A DNA stretch of 64,000 nucleotides from Chromatium okenii (lineage in GTDB: Bacteria; Pseudomonadota; Gammaproteobacteria; Chromatiales; Chromatiaceae): contig NZ_PPGH01000037.1 in the NCBI RefSeq assembly GCF_002958735.1, forward strand, positions 682,001-746,000, in the 5' to 3' direction. Made by a program: the position numbers and the translations under genes. The notes under the pieces were generated by a model that ran no database searches, had not been told where the DNA came from, and saw nothing but the letters and a program-made list of their open reading frames with translations. This document shows positions 31,434 to 39,902 of the stretch, piece after piece (positions within the stretch are counted from its first letter, which is position 1; each line of letters opens with the position of its first letter).

Positions 31434-31580
31434 GGCGCTGATCCAGTGTTGCAGCATGATTGCGGAAGTTGGCGGATTGACCCAGCGGAATAACACGACC
31501 ATCACAACCGACAGCAGCAGCATGATGATTAAAACAATCAACAGTTTATTGGCGACCCAGCGCAGCAGTTTAATCGGCAT
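31434..31580 (-). pseudogene. mtgA: mtgA, 5' part: membrane anchor
   Basis: From ATG 31580 the reading is MPIKLLRWVANKLLIVLIIM, a membrane helix to about residue 30, then VLFRWVNPPTSAIMLQHWIS, the stretch that follows the anchor in MtgA. It then runs into the element. The rest of the enzyme is at 29424-29923. It starts inside the end of folP (overlap of 11 bases), so the two were probably co-transcribed. Confidence 0.85.
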
Positions 31581-32403
31581 GACGCACTGCCCAAGCCACA
31601 TCAGCGGCGTGGCGATTGCCAAGAACATCGTGCACCGAAATATCTGCACTCCCGCAAGCACGCCAATCGCTGTCGTGCGCAGGTCGCAGGCAGCAGCGCA
31701 GTTGGAGCGCAATTGCCGCACTGCATCGCTAAAAACCGTTTGCGGCTGGTGCCGAGCACGACCGGAAAACCCAGCGCCACGACTTCAGGCAATCCCGCCA
31801 ACAGCGCCAGTTGTCTTCGATACGTTTACCAAAACCGATGCCGGGATCAGCAGGATGTTGTCGGCGTGAATGCCCGCTGCAAGTGCTGCATCGACGCGGA
31901 CGCTCAGTTGCTCGCACACCTCGCGCACGACGTTGGTGTAATGCGGATTCGTTTGCATATCAACGGGTTGCCTTGACGGTGCATTAAAATAATCGGCACT
32001 GCCCAGTCTGCTGCCAGCGGCAACATGCGCGGATCGTCCAACCCGCCGAGGTGTCGTTGATCCAATTAACGCCAGCGTGAGTGCGGCCGCCGCGACCTGC
32101 GCCGAAGTCGTGTCAATGCTCATTAACATCTGCGGCGGAACACGGGACGCAGCAGGCGAATGACATCGAGCACGCGCCGTTCCTGTTCTTCTGCGGCAAC
32201 CGGCAATGCGCCGGGGCGAGTGATTCGCCACCAATATCAAGCACATCTGCGCCCTGTGTGCACATCAGCAATCCCTGCGTGAGCGCCGCTTCGATGGCGA
32301 GATAGCGCCCACCGTCGGAAAAGCTGTCGGGAGTGCAGTTGAGAATGCCCATGATGCGCGGCGGTGTGAGTGGTGATGCAATACGCATCCGATCAATCAA
32401 CAT
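31570..32403 (-). CDS. folP: Dihydropteroate synthase (FolP), many frameshifts
   Basis: FolP condenses dihydropterin pyrophosphate with p-aminobenzoate in folate synthesis. The start reads MLIDRMRIASPLTPPRIMGI and LNCTPDSFSDGGRYL, with GADVLDIGGES soon after. Later, in other frames, come DPGIGFGKR with the conserved DPGIGFGK-type loop, LGTSRKRFLA, GVQIFRVHDV and the end HAADVAWAVRHAD. At least five single-base corrections are needed. Together the pieces cover the normal length of about 278 residues. The damage is as heavy as in tex, so either the sequence is poor here or the gene is inactive. The end overlaps mtgA. Confidence 0.85.
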
Positions 32404-32601
32404 GTCCTAAATTCCGAGGTAGTGCCATAATCAATAGAATAGAATTGCAAACTTTATCTATTTTTGCTGGTTGATAACGACGCATTATAATGATGGGTAG
32501 TGATCTTATCAGCAGGTTGAGAATTTATTAATTCTTTTTAAATAAAGGATAAAAGTTATTACAGCTCTATTGATGAGACCACTACCAACTTGAGATATTC
32601 A

Positions 32602-32894
32602 CTAGCGCATTGTCACTAATTGCAATTCTAAATTCAGTGCATGTGCAATCTTCAAAATCAGCGCAAATGACGGGTTTCCATTCGCAGATAGCGCCTTGTT
32701 CAATCCTTCGTGATTTATACCGTCGCCAGCCAAAGAACTGAGATTACGTCTTCGTGCAATCGCGGACAACACTTGGCAAATCAGAGCGTTCCATCGCCGG
32801 GGTCTTCGGCGATGCAGGCATCTAAATACAGCCTAATATCTTCTTCGGTTTCCAAACACTCTGCGCTGTCCCAGCGGGTGTAATGTTCGGTCAT
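32602..32894 (-). pseudogene. HigA-like addiction-module antidote, frameshifted
   Basis: The start MTEHYTRWDSAECLETEEDI and LYLDACIAEDPGDGTL, then after a frame change near 32780 VLSAIARRRNLSSLAGDGIN, HEGLNKALSANGNPSFALIL and KIAHALNLELQLVTM, is the pattern of the small HTH antidote family that normally follows a RelE-type toxin. The C-terminal part is the helix-turn-helix. No toxin gene is beside it. The gene is read in the same open frame as the fragment upstream (32895-33080), giving a fused reading frame. Confidence 0.75.
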
Positions 32895-33080
32895 TATCTT
32901 GGTGCGTTTTCTATCAATGCTAATTGTTACCTTCTGTCTCTGCGGGCGATAAAAATATCCGCGTTTCGCTGCAGTCCAATCAATGTGTTCGGGAATATCG
33001 CTGGTGTCAATATCTTCATCTTTTAGATGCGCAAGTTGTTGTAATTCCTTGATGCTTTCTAAATCAAAATTGTCGTTCAT
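32895..33080 (-). CDS. BrnA-like antitoxin N-terminal part, fused in frame to the HigA-like gene
   Basis: From ATG 33080 the reading MNDNFDLESIKELQQLAHLK, DEDIDTSDIPEHIDWTAA and KRGYFYRPQRQKVTISID resembles BrnA-type antitoxins, whose C-terminal ribbon-helix-helix begins with a strand like QVTLRID. Here that domain is cut after its first strand and the frame runs on without a stop into MTEHYTRWD of the HigA-like antidote. It appears to be a deletion fusion of two unrelated antitoxins. BrnA similarity is by pattern only. Confidence 0.55.
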
Positions 33081-33147
33081 AGTGTTGTTCCAAAAAACGG
33101 CAAATTTCAGGCATTTTTCTATCTCTTTTTTGAAAAGAAGATACAAA

Positions 33148-33222
33148 AAACCCCCTTTTTTACAAAAGGGGGTTTCGGTTCATTCAAAAGCCCCCCTTAG
33201 AAAAAGGGGGGTTGGGGGGATT
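33148..33222. repeat. Two C-run/G-run palindromic repeats downstream of giant gene A
   Basis: Two adjacent copies (cores CCCCCTTTTTTACAAAAGGGGG and CCCCCCTTAGAAAAAGGGGGG, with the linker TTTCGGTTCATTCAAAAG) abut the stop codon of the 1760-residue gene on the minus strand. They can form hairpins and may end its transcript. Same family as 1030-1141. Confidence 0.85.
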
Positions 33223-36200
33223 TAAGGCGCGTCGATCACGCCGGCGAGCAACACGTCAACGAGTTGATGCGTAGCGCCGTCGGTCGTGGTGTATTCGGCA
33301 TACATATCCAGAATGTTGCCGTTGTTCATCTCTCGCGTGTCACGGTTTGCATCGAGCGAAAGGCTGGCGATGTTCAATTCAGCAAGTGACAGCAATTCAC
33401 CCGCATCGGTCACGCCGTCCTGATTCGCGTCTTGCCACACTTGCAACTGCGCAAACGCTGCATCTTGCGCATCAATCACGCCCTCACTCGCGTCTTTATT
33501 GTTGCTGTTGAGCGCGGCCAATGCGATGAAACCATCCGCTGCCGTGCTGCCATCTGCCAAGCGTGTGCCGCTACCAAACAGTTCAGTACCGTCATTGATC
33601 ACGCCGTCGCCGTTGACATCCAACACCAGCAAACCGTCACTTGGTGCAACCCAGCCCACTTGCGTTGCCGAGCCGTCGCCCGCCAAATCAAACACAACGC
33701 CGTCTTTAGCGGCAGTGGTGTCGATGACGTTATCGCCATTGAGATCAAGCACCAACGGCGTTGCGAAGTTCATCGCCTGAAGTTGCGCGGCGTTCAATAA
33801 CAAGACTTGCGCTTGGGTCAGGTTTTGATGCGCACAAGTCAACGCCTCGATTTGAGCGGCGGTGATTCCCGCCACCGCACCAATATCAATCGCTTCAATC
33901 TGCGCGGTAGACAACGCCGCAAAGGTCTCTGTGGCCAACGCCGAGATTTGGGTGCTGTTGAATGAGGCGATGGCATCGGTGGAGATTTTGGCGATCTGAT
34001 CCACCGTGATGGCGGCGATCTGTCCAGTGTTACTCGCATCCAGCGCATCAATGTCAGTGGCATCCAGACTGGCGAGCGCCGCAGAATTGAGCGCCGCAAA
34101 CTGCGCAAAGGTCATGGAGCCGATTGCACTCGGCGTCATCGCGTTCAGTTGTACCGAAGTCAGCGCACCTACCGCGTCAACGCTCAACGCCGGAGCTTGT
34201 ACCGTATTCAGTGCCGTCATCACCGCTTCGGACAATTTCGGTGCCTGCGTTGCAGTCAGGGCGGCGATGCGGTCGGTTGCACCGGGTATCGATGCCAATG
34301 CAGTGATGTCAGAGGCTTCCAAGCCCGCAATCGCAGCTGAACCAATCGCTGCAAATTGTTCAACCGTCATGTTGGCAACGTCATTTGGATCAAGGGCAGC
34401 GATTTGTGCTGAACTCATTGCCCCTACAGCTTCGGGTGTCAGCGCCAAGACCTGCGTGGAGCTCATCGCCGTGATTGCATCGACCGATAACCCAGGAATC
34501 TGAGCGGAAGTCAGTAAGGCAATTCGATCTACGCTCAAGCCTTGAGTGACTGCGGTCGGTGCATTGTAGGCATTGCCCTGAAGGTCGGTGATGGCTCCGC
34601 TACCGATGGTGACGGAGTAGGCGACATTGGGCGCAAGATCGAATGTCGGGTTGATGATCGCCGTTTTTGCCGTCGCGTTGAAATACACCTGACTGGTATC
34701 AGCCGCCGAAATGACGCGAGTATCGCCAGCACCGTCACTGATGATGATGTCACCGTTACCGGCCTTGACCGCTTCATTGAATTGCAATGTGAAGTTATTG
34801 CCTTCAGCAGTGCCAGAGAATCCAGCAGTAATATCCGCTGCCAATGCCGTAGAGATAGAAAGGGGTGCCGTTGTATCACCACCTATCTTGGTCAGTGCTG
34901 GCGCACCACTCATTGAAGCGCCAGGGATGTAAGAGTTGCCATCTACGTCAACAATCACACCGCTGTCCATGGTGATCGAGTACTTATTAGTACCTGCTAA
35001 AGCGGTAACGGGAATAGCGATCGCTTTATTGGCTGCGTCAACTGTCACAGTAGATACCGGCACTATTTGCGTAGCAACGGGAGCGCCAGTGAAGGTTACT
35101 ACTCCATTGATAATGATGTTGCCGCTGCCTTTCGCGACGACTTCATCAAAGACCATACCGATGAATGTATCTGCACCTCCAGGTGTGAAACCTACACGTA
35201 CCGGCGCACCGTTAACAAATCCTAATTGCGGCGCGATGGTATCGGTGGTAAAGAAATCGATACCAGAACCGTTAGCAATAGCGGCGGTATTATTTGCAGC
35301 ACCATCAACATCTATGAATGTATCTGCTTCCATATACAACTCATAAATCGCATTAGACGTTAAATCAGTCGTTGGATTGATGGTAACGACATTGCCATCG
35401 ATAGACACTTGCGAGCTGTTGGTCGCAATAGTGGTATTGGTTGCAGCACCATTAACAGTTGCTTCCAATGTGATATTTTTTGCTACCGGGTTCGCTTTAA
35501 CCGGTTCGTTAAAAACCAGAACGATGTTGCTATCTAGCGCAACTGGTGTTGCGGTCGTCGCGGTTGCGTTGTCTGCTGGCGAGCTGCTGACGATAGAGGG
35601 AAGGGCGTCTATCGTGGTGAAGTTCCAACCAGTTGTATTGCTGATCCCGTTGTAGCTGTTGTTGGCAAAGTCTGTAATAGCACCGCCATCGACCTGCACG
35701 GAATAGAGCGTGTTGGTGCGCAGATCGGCAAGCGGATTGATGGTGACTTTCATGGGCGTCGTCGTGAAATCCACTTGGGTACTGTCGTGAATATTAATGA
35801 CACGAATATCAGAACCATCGTCACTTCTGATGGTGATATTGCCAGCACCGGGCATGACCTTCTCTGTAAAAAGCAGATCGAGATTGATCGATGCTATAGG
35901 TGTTGCATCAACAGCTTCATCGTCCAGTGGTGTAAGGGTGGGTGTCTGTGATGCGAAGGTTGTGTCAGTTATGGCAGTGAGCGCCCCAGTGCTGAGAGTC
36001 GCCGGTAAAGTAACTGCAGCCGAAACATTGCCAGAACTATCCTTAAAAGCGCCAGCGTCCATCAATAGATAGTAGGTATCTGCGGCAGGCAGGGCATCTG
36101 TAGGATTAATTGTGACGTATCTGCCTGTAATCGAAACCTGCGGATCTGTCGCAACATCAATCGACGAGCCGACTTGGACAGCTCCAGTAGTTCTGATGAT

Positions 36201-38504
36201 CTGAATCGTCTTGCCCGCAACAGGAGTGACATCTTCCCCAAACTGCAGCACCAGATTGGTATCGGTCGAAGCAGCCGTGTTTACGATAAGAGTAGGCGCA
36301 GGAATGACGGCATCAGTAGCAGTTGTGAAGTTCAGCGTGGTCTGGTCACTTATTCCGGCGTAGGGCGCACCAACGGCTGCATCAACCAACGTGCCACTTG
36401 CCATCTGTACGAAATAGCCAGTGCCGGCGTTTAAATTAGCCGTCGGATTGATGATGACGGTCGCAGCAGGAACCGCAATCGTTCCTGCTGTCACCTGACT
36501 GGTATCGCTCACCGGAATGGTACGGACATCAGAACCATCAGTGCTGCTGATGATGATGTTACCGACGCCTGCTTTCATGTTCTCAGCGAAGGTCAAGGTG
36601 ATACTGTCGTTAACAGGGAAGGTGGTGCTGTCATCCACATTGTTTGCAGGATTACCAGTCCATTTAGCACTCGACACCATCGGCGCAACGTCGAAAGTGA
36701 CATCACCCGTAGCCGATCCGTCGAAAGCAGTGCCTGACATATCGAGGATGGCAGTGTCATCAATGATGACGTTGTAAGTGCTACTGCCAACTAGGGTGTT
36801 GAGTGGGTTGATGGTGACGGTGTTGCCCTCAACGGTCACTGTGCCAGTTGCAGATGTTCCCGTAGCAACAGCAAACTTCATGTCTGTGGCGCCGGTCTTA
36901 ACATTAATATTGCCAGTGCCAAATTCAACGTCTTCGCTAAAGGTCAAAGTGATGTTATCGCCTGCTGCAAAAGCAGTTGCGCCATTTATTGGGGTGCTGC
37001 TGACCAGCGTGGGAGCATTGGTTGTATACGCTGTTGGGGTAAAACTATTGTCAGAGAAGCTCGTGATGTCCCCCGCCGTCAATCCCGCCAACGCCTTCGA
37101 CGGCAACGCTGCAAACTGATCCGACGTAAGTGCCGCAACTCCATCTGCACCGAGTGCATCCACTTGCGCTGCACTCAGCGCCGCAACTGCCGCCGTAGAC
37201 AGCGCCGCAATTTGTCCGGTGACTGTTCCATCGTTGAGCGCCGAAATCGCCGCAGTTGATAAACCTGAAACCTGCGCCGAAGTCAGAGCTGCGATGTGAT
37301 TAGCGTCGATACTCTCAATTTGATCGATCGCAATCGCCGCAACTTGGGTTTTGGACAGCGCTGCAAACGCATCAGGATCAAGCAAATTGATCTGCGCCGC
37401 ACTGAATAACGCGATGTCAGCGGTTGCCAGCCCCGGTGTTTGCTTAGAAGTCAGCGCCCCCAGCAATGTATTACTGACCACCGAGTTGTCATTCAGACTG
37501 GTGATGTCCGCTGCGTCTAAACCCGGCAATGCGCTGGATGCCAATGACGCAAACTGATCTGCTGTAAAGCCCTTAATCACGCCGTTTGCCAGTCCGCCCA
37601 ATTGCGCTGCAGTCAGCACGCCCACCACATCGCTGGGCAAACTAGCAAGCTGCGCCGCCGACAATTTTCCCATCGCCCCCACTGACAGCCCGGAAGCCTG
37701 CGCCGTCGTCAACGCTCCGAGATGGCTGGCATCGAGACCAGAAATCTGCGCCGTGTCGATGGCAGCGATCTGCGTCTTGGTCAACTGCGAAAAAGCAGCG
37801 GTGTTGAGCGCGTTAATTTGCGCCGCAGCGAATTCACCGAGGTCATCACTCGCCAAACCCGGTGCCTGTTTCGAGGTCAATGCTGCCAACTGCGCCGTAG
37901 TCACACCCAGCCAACTGTTAGCCGCATCACCCTTGATATTGATGTCATTAGTCTCCAGGCCCGGCAGCGCCGTGGATGACAACGCCGCAAACTGGGTTGG
38001 TGTCAATGCCGCAATGCCACCGGTGACATCAGCACCGGAGCTTTTATTGAGTGGATCCAAAAACGCGCCGAGTTGCGCTGTACTTAATGCGCCAACGGCA
38101 GCAGTAGACAGTTGGCTGACTTGGGCGGTGGTGAGATTCGCGATTTCGCTGATGCTCAAACCCGTGATCTGGACGGAAGACAACGCCTTGATGTGCGCCA
38201 CGTCGATTCCAGAAATCGCTGCGGTGGAAATGGCGGCAACCTGCGTTTTCGACAGCGCCGCAAAGGTCGCGGTGGTCAACTGGTTAAGCTGGGTCGAACT
38301 CAACGCCGCAACCGCGAGATTGCTCAAACTGGTGATTTGCGTTGGTTTGAAGGCCTCAAACTGACCGTCAGTGGGATTCAAATCCATCGCGTCGATCATC
38401 GCGGCAGTTAGTGCGGCAACGTCCGTGGATTGGAGACCAGCGATCTGCGTGGTGGTCAGTGCCGCAACCTGCGCGGTTGTCATTTTGGAAATGGTAGATG
38501 CCAT
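33222..38504 (-). CDS. Giant octapeptide-repeat protein A with seven Ig-like domains and a calcium-binding end
   Basis: The 1760-residue protein has no signal peptide. Residues 1-488 are a strict 8-residue repeat, consensus [AG]-L-[ST]-x-x-Q-[IV]-[AP] (for example TTAQVAAL, TTTQIAGL). About 488-1315 holds seven Ig-like domains of about 118 residues of the SbsA/Big_5 kind (ITLTFSEDVEFGTGNI, VTINPLNTLVGSSTYNVII). About 1315-1575 returns to octads. From about 1575 a calcium-binding module follows: PLVLDLNGDNVIDT, LLVLDVNGDGVINDGTELFG and WQDANQDGVTDAGEL, like the repeat-preceding module of RTX proteins such as FrpC. Absence of a signal peptide and this module suggest type I secretion, but no transporter genes are nearby. 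GGAG lies before the ATG. The 5.3-kb frame is undamaged. Adhesin or surface-layer roles are guesses. Confidence 0.85.
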   Translation of the reverse strand: MASTISKMTTAQVAALTTTQIAGLQSTDVAALTAAMIDAMDLNPTDGQFEAFKPTQITSLSNLAVAALSSTQLNQLTTATFAALSKTQVAAISTAAISGIDVAHIKALSSVQITGLSISEIANLTTAQVSQLSTAAVGALSTAQLGAFLDPLNKSSGADVTGGIAALTPTQFAALSSTALPGLETNDINIKGDAANSWLGVTTAQLAALTSKQAPGLASDDLGEFAAAQINALNTAAFSQLTKTQIAAIDTAQISGLDASHLGALTTAQASGLSVGAMGKLSAAQLASLPSDVVGVLTAAQLGGLANGVIKGFTADQFASLASSALPGLDAADITSLNDNSVVSNTLLGALTSKQTPGLATADIALFSAAQINLLDPDAFAALSKTQVAAIAIDQIESIDANHIAALTSAQVSGLSTAAISALNDGTVTGQIAALSTAAVAALSAAQVDALGADGVAALTSDQFAALPSKALAGLTAGDITSFSDNSFTPTAYTTNAPTLVSSTPINGATAFAAGDNITLTFSEDVEFGTGNINVKTGATDMKFAVATGTSATGTVTVEGNTVTINPLNTLVGSSTYNVIIDDTAILDMSGTAFDGSATGDVTFDVAPMVSSAKWTGNPANNVDDSTTFPVNDSITLTFAENMKAGVGNIIISSTDGSDVRTIPVSDTSQVTAGTIAVPAATVIINPTANLNAGTGYFVQMASGTLVDAAVGAPYAGISDQTTLNFTTATDAVIPAPTLIVNTAASTDTNLVLQFGEDVTPVAGKTIQIIRTTGAVQVGSSIDVATDPQVSITGRYVTINPTDALPAADTYYLLMDAGAFKDSSGNVSAAVTLPATLSTGALTAITDTTFASQTPTLTPLDDEAVDATPIASINLDLLFTEKVMPGAGNITIRSDDGSDIRVINIHDSTQVDFTTTPMKVTINPLADLRTNTLYSVQVDGGAITDFANNSYNGISNTTGWNFTTIDALPSIVSSSPADNATATTATPVALDSNIVLVFNEPVKANPVAKNITLEATVNGAATNTTIATNSSQVSIDGNVVTINPTTDLTSNAIYELYMEADTFIDVDGAANNTAAIANGSGIDFFTTDTIAPQLGFVNGAPVRVGFTPGGADTFIGMVFDEVVAKGSGNIIINGVVTFTGAPVATQIVPVSTVTVDAANKAIAIPVTALAGTNKYSITMDSGVIVDVDGNSYIPGASMSGAPALTKIGGDTTAPLSISTALAADITAGFSGTAEGNNFTLQFNEAVKAGNGDIIISDGAGDTRVISAADTSQVYFNATAKTAIINPTFDLAPNVAYSVTIGSGAITDLQGNAYNAPTAVTQGLSVDRIALLTSAQIPGLSVDAITAMSSTQVLALTPEAVGAMSSAQIAALDPNDVANMTVEQFAAIGSAAIAGLEASDITALASIPGATDRIAALTATQAPKLSEAVMTALNTVQAPALSVDAVGALTSVQLNAMTPSAIGSMTFAQFAALNSAALASLDATDIDALDASNTGQIAAITVDQIAKISTDAIASFNSTQISALATETFAALSTAQIEAIDIGAVAGITAAQIEALTCAHQNLTQAQVLLLNAAQLQAMNFATPLVLDLNGDNVIDTTAAKDGVVFDLAGDGSATQVGWVAPSDGLLVLDVNGDGVINDGTELFGSGTRLADGSTAADGFIALAALNSNNKDASEGVIDAQDAAFAQLQVWQDANQDGVTDAGELLSLAELNIASLSLDANRDTREMNNGNILDMYAEYTTTDGATHQLVDVLLAGVIDAP

Positions 38505-38579
38505 CTTAATTCTCCAAAGGTCGAGCGGTTTGAAATCCCGTGTTGATTAAAATAATCTCGCGGGTGAAGTACGATCTAC

Positions 38580-38610
38580 ATTTAATTTAGACGAAGTCTA
38601 ACAATTAAAT
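38580..38610. promoter_or_regulatory. Inverted repeat upstream of giant gene A
   Basis: ATTTAATTTAGAC and GTCTAACAATTAAAT flank a GAA loop, a near-perfect palindrome with a small bulge, about 80 bases before the ATG of gene A. It could be an operator or a 5' leader hairpin. The rest of the 307-base gap (38505-38811) shows no gene. Confidence 0.35.
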
Positions 38611-38811
38611 CAGATTAGTTTTGTGACAGATAACGCATTTTTAAGCTACTTTTACCTACTGAAACTTGCCCTCTGTTACGCTAATTGTTGGCGCAAACTA
38701 CGGGCAACGCGCAAGCCTGATAAAAAATACAATAATCGTTTAGGTCACGTTGGCAAAATATGCTTAATCCTGTCGGAAGTATTTGAGTTTTGTCAACTAC
38801 AAGTATGTTAT

Positions 38812-39048
38812 CTAAATTGGGTGGTGCGCGTTAAGCAACGATTCTGGAAAAAAGTCCTCTCCCAAATGTAAATCAGCAGGCGTTATTCCCATCACCGCAC
38901 ACTGTGATAACAAGGTTGATAATGCTTCGTAATAGCCCAGCAACCGCCCGTTATCATATTCAGTTGAGCCATTAACAGCTTCAGCAGATGCTTTTAGGGC
39001 TTGCGCCGTTTCTTCTAAAACTGTCAACACATCTTGCTGTTTAATCAA
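38812..39048 (-). CDS. Uncharacterised 78-residue protein
   Basis: The reading MIKQQDVLTVLEETAQALKA continues as EYDNGRLLGYYEALSTLLSQ and MGITPADLHLGEDFFPESLL. It is acidic and mostly helical. The only start is TTG at 39048, which overlaps the TGA that would end the neighbouring DUF2442 gene as TTGA; GAGGAG lies about 15 bases upstream. I do not recognise a family. The overlap makes it the last gene of a four-gene set with DUF4160 and two DUF2442 members. Confidence 0.55.
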   Translation of the reverse strand: MIKQQDVLTVLEETAQALKASAEAVNGSTEYDNGRLLGYYEALSTLLSQCAVMGITPADLHLGEDFFPESLLNAHHPI

Positions 39049-39305
39049 AGCGTTAATTTTATTTGCTCCTCGATAAGCACTGAATTGTCATAAATGGTTT
39101 CAGGTGCAATATCAATGTTTCCAGGTCAAACAACGATGCCATAATCAATAGATACGCGCTCGAAAATAGCTGGCGAAGCGATACGATTCCAAGGTGTTAT
39201 TTTTAACAGCGGGCGCATATCAAAACGGCGCTGTTCACCATTCTTAAATTCCAAATCAAGTTGGAAATTAGGACGCGGACAAACGGCAATGACATCAATC
39301 AACAT
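39045..39305 (-). pseudogene. DUF2442 protein with an in-frame TGA in place of a conserved tryptophan
   Basis: From ATG 39305 the reading is MLIDVIAVCPRPNFQLDLEF, RRFDMRPLLKITPWNRIASP and ERVSIDYGIVV, then TGA at 39126-39128. Without interruption of frame it goes on as PGNIDIAPETIYDNSVL, ending at 39045. DUF2442 proteins usually read V-x-W-P near this point, so TGG became TGA. The truncated product of 59 residues lacks the C-terminal strand. Function of the family is unknown; members often pair with DUF4160 proteins. Confidence 0.7.
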
Positions 39306-39318
39306 AGCAGTCTCATAT

Positions 39319-39585
39319 TTACGCCGCTTCTGTATATTGCAATTGACCTTGCTGCGCCAATTTTTGTTGCAAACTACCTGCACTCAGCGCAAATCCATTT
39401 CGCCAACACAACGCACCCAGTTCTAAAAAGCACTGGCTAAAAAAAGTTGGATCAGATAACGGTCGCACCATCTCGGTATCACGCGCAATCAATTCACGAC
39501 AATCAAAATCTCCCAGACTTCCATCTGAAAATTCAAGACGAATACAATGGTCATTGAGTACCGTTGCGCACCGAATTTTAATCAT
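39319..39585 (-). CDS. DUF2442 protein
   Basis: The 88-residue product starts MIKIRCATVLNDHCIRLEFS and has DFDCRELIARDTEMVRPLSD, FFSQCFLELGALCWRNGFAL and a short C-terminal helix. This is the DUF2442 pattern with the usual ALCWPNG-like motif (here CWRNG). I start at ATG 39585, which overlaps the end of the DUF4160 frame as ATGATTAA; a longer reading from further upstream has no family support. Function unknown; DUF4160-DUF2442 pairs look like small toxin-antitoxin-like modules but this is not established. Confidence 0.75.
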   Translation of the reverse strand: MIKIRCATVLNDHCIRLEFSDGSLGDFDCRELIARDTEMVRPLSDPTFFSQCFLELGALCWRNGFALSAGSLQQKLAQQGQLQYTEAA

Positions 39586-39844
39586 TGTCTGCTCCAGAAA
39601 TTTGTTCAAGTGGCAGTAGTGCAATCGCCCTTTCCCAATTTGTACTGAGTTCCGTCTGGTGTTCTAGCGTCCATTCACGAATCAATCGTATCGCTTTACG
39701 CGGCAATCGTCCGTTGATGAGCTCTCCGGTTTCAATCGCCACAAGTGCTTATTGACCTTGGTATTCAACATGAAAATGTGGCGGATTGTGCTCGTCAAAA
39801 TACATACGCACATATATTCCAAAAAATTAGGAAATGACTGGCAT
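39578..39844 (-). pseudogene. DUF4160 protein with two in-frame TAA codons
   Basis: From ATG 39844 the frame reads MPVIS, TAA, FFGIYVRMYFDEHNPPHFHV, EYQGQ, TAA, ALVAIETGELINGRLPRKAI and RLIREWTLEHQTEL, ending at 39578. The DUF4160 signature (RMYF-DEHNPPHFH) is unmistakable and nothing is out of frame, but codons 6 (39827-39829) and 32 (39749-39751) are stops. A product could start only at internal ATG or GTG codons and would still end at codon 32. It lies 58 bases after the stop of giant gene B. Confidence 0.8.
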
Positions 39845-39902
39845 TTTCAATCCTTTATTTTTGTCAGTTGAGTTGACCCACGCCAACTCAACCAACGCAG
39901 TC

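Noticed and set aside
35797..38364. Several plus-strand open frames opposite giant gene A
   Set aside because: Antisense shadows of the octad and Ig-like coding sequence, with no Shine-Dalgarno and no family resemblance.
38623..38871. An 82-codon plus-strand frame in the gap upstream of giant gene A
   Set aside because: No ribosome-binding site, no recognisable pattern, and it overlaps the end of the 78-residue gene on the other strand.
39045..39844. Stop-codon recoding (TAA/TGA read as sense) in the DUF4160/DUF2442 cluster
   Set aside because: All other genes end at these codons in the normal way; three local nonsense changes are better explained by gene decay or error.
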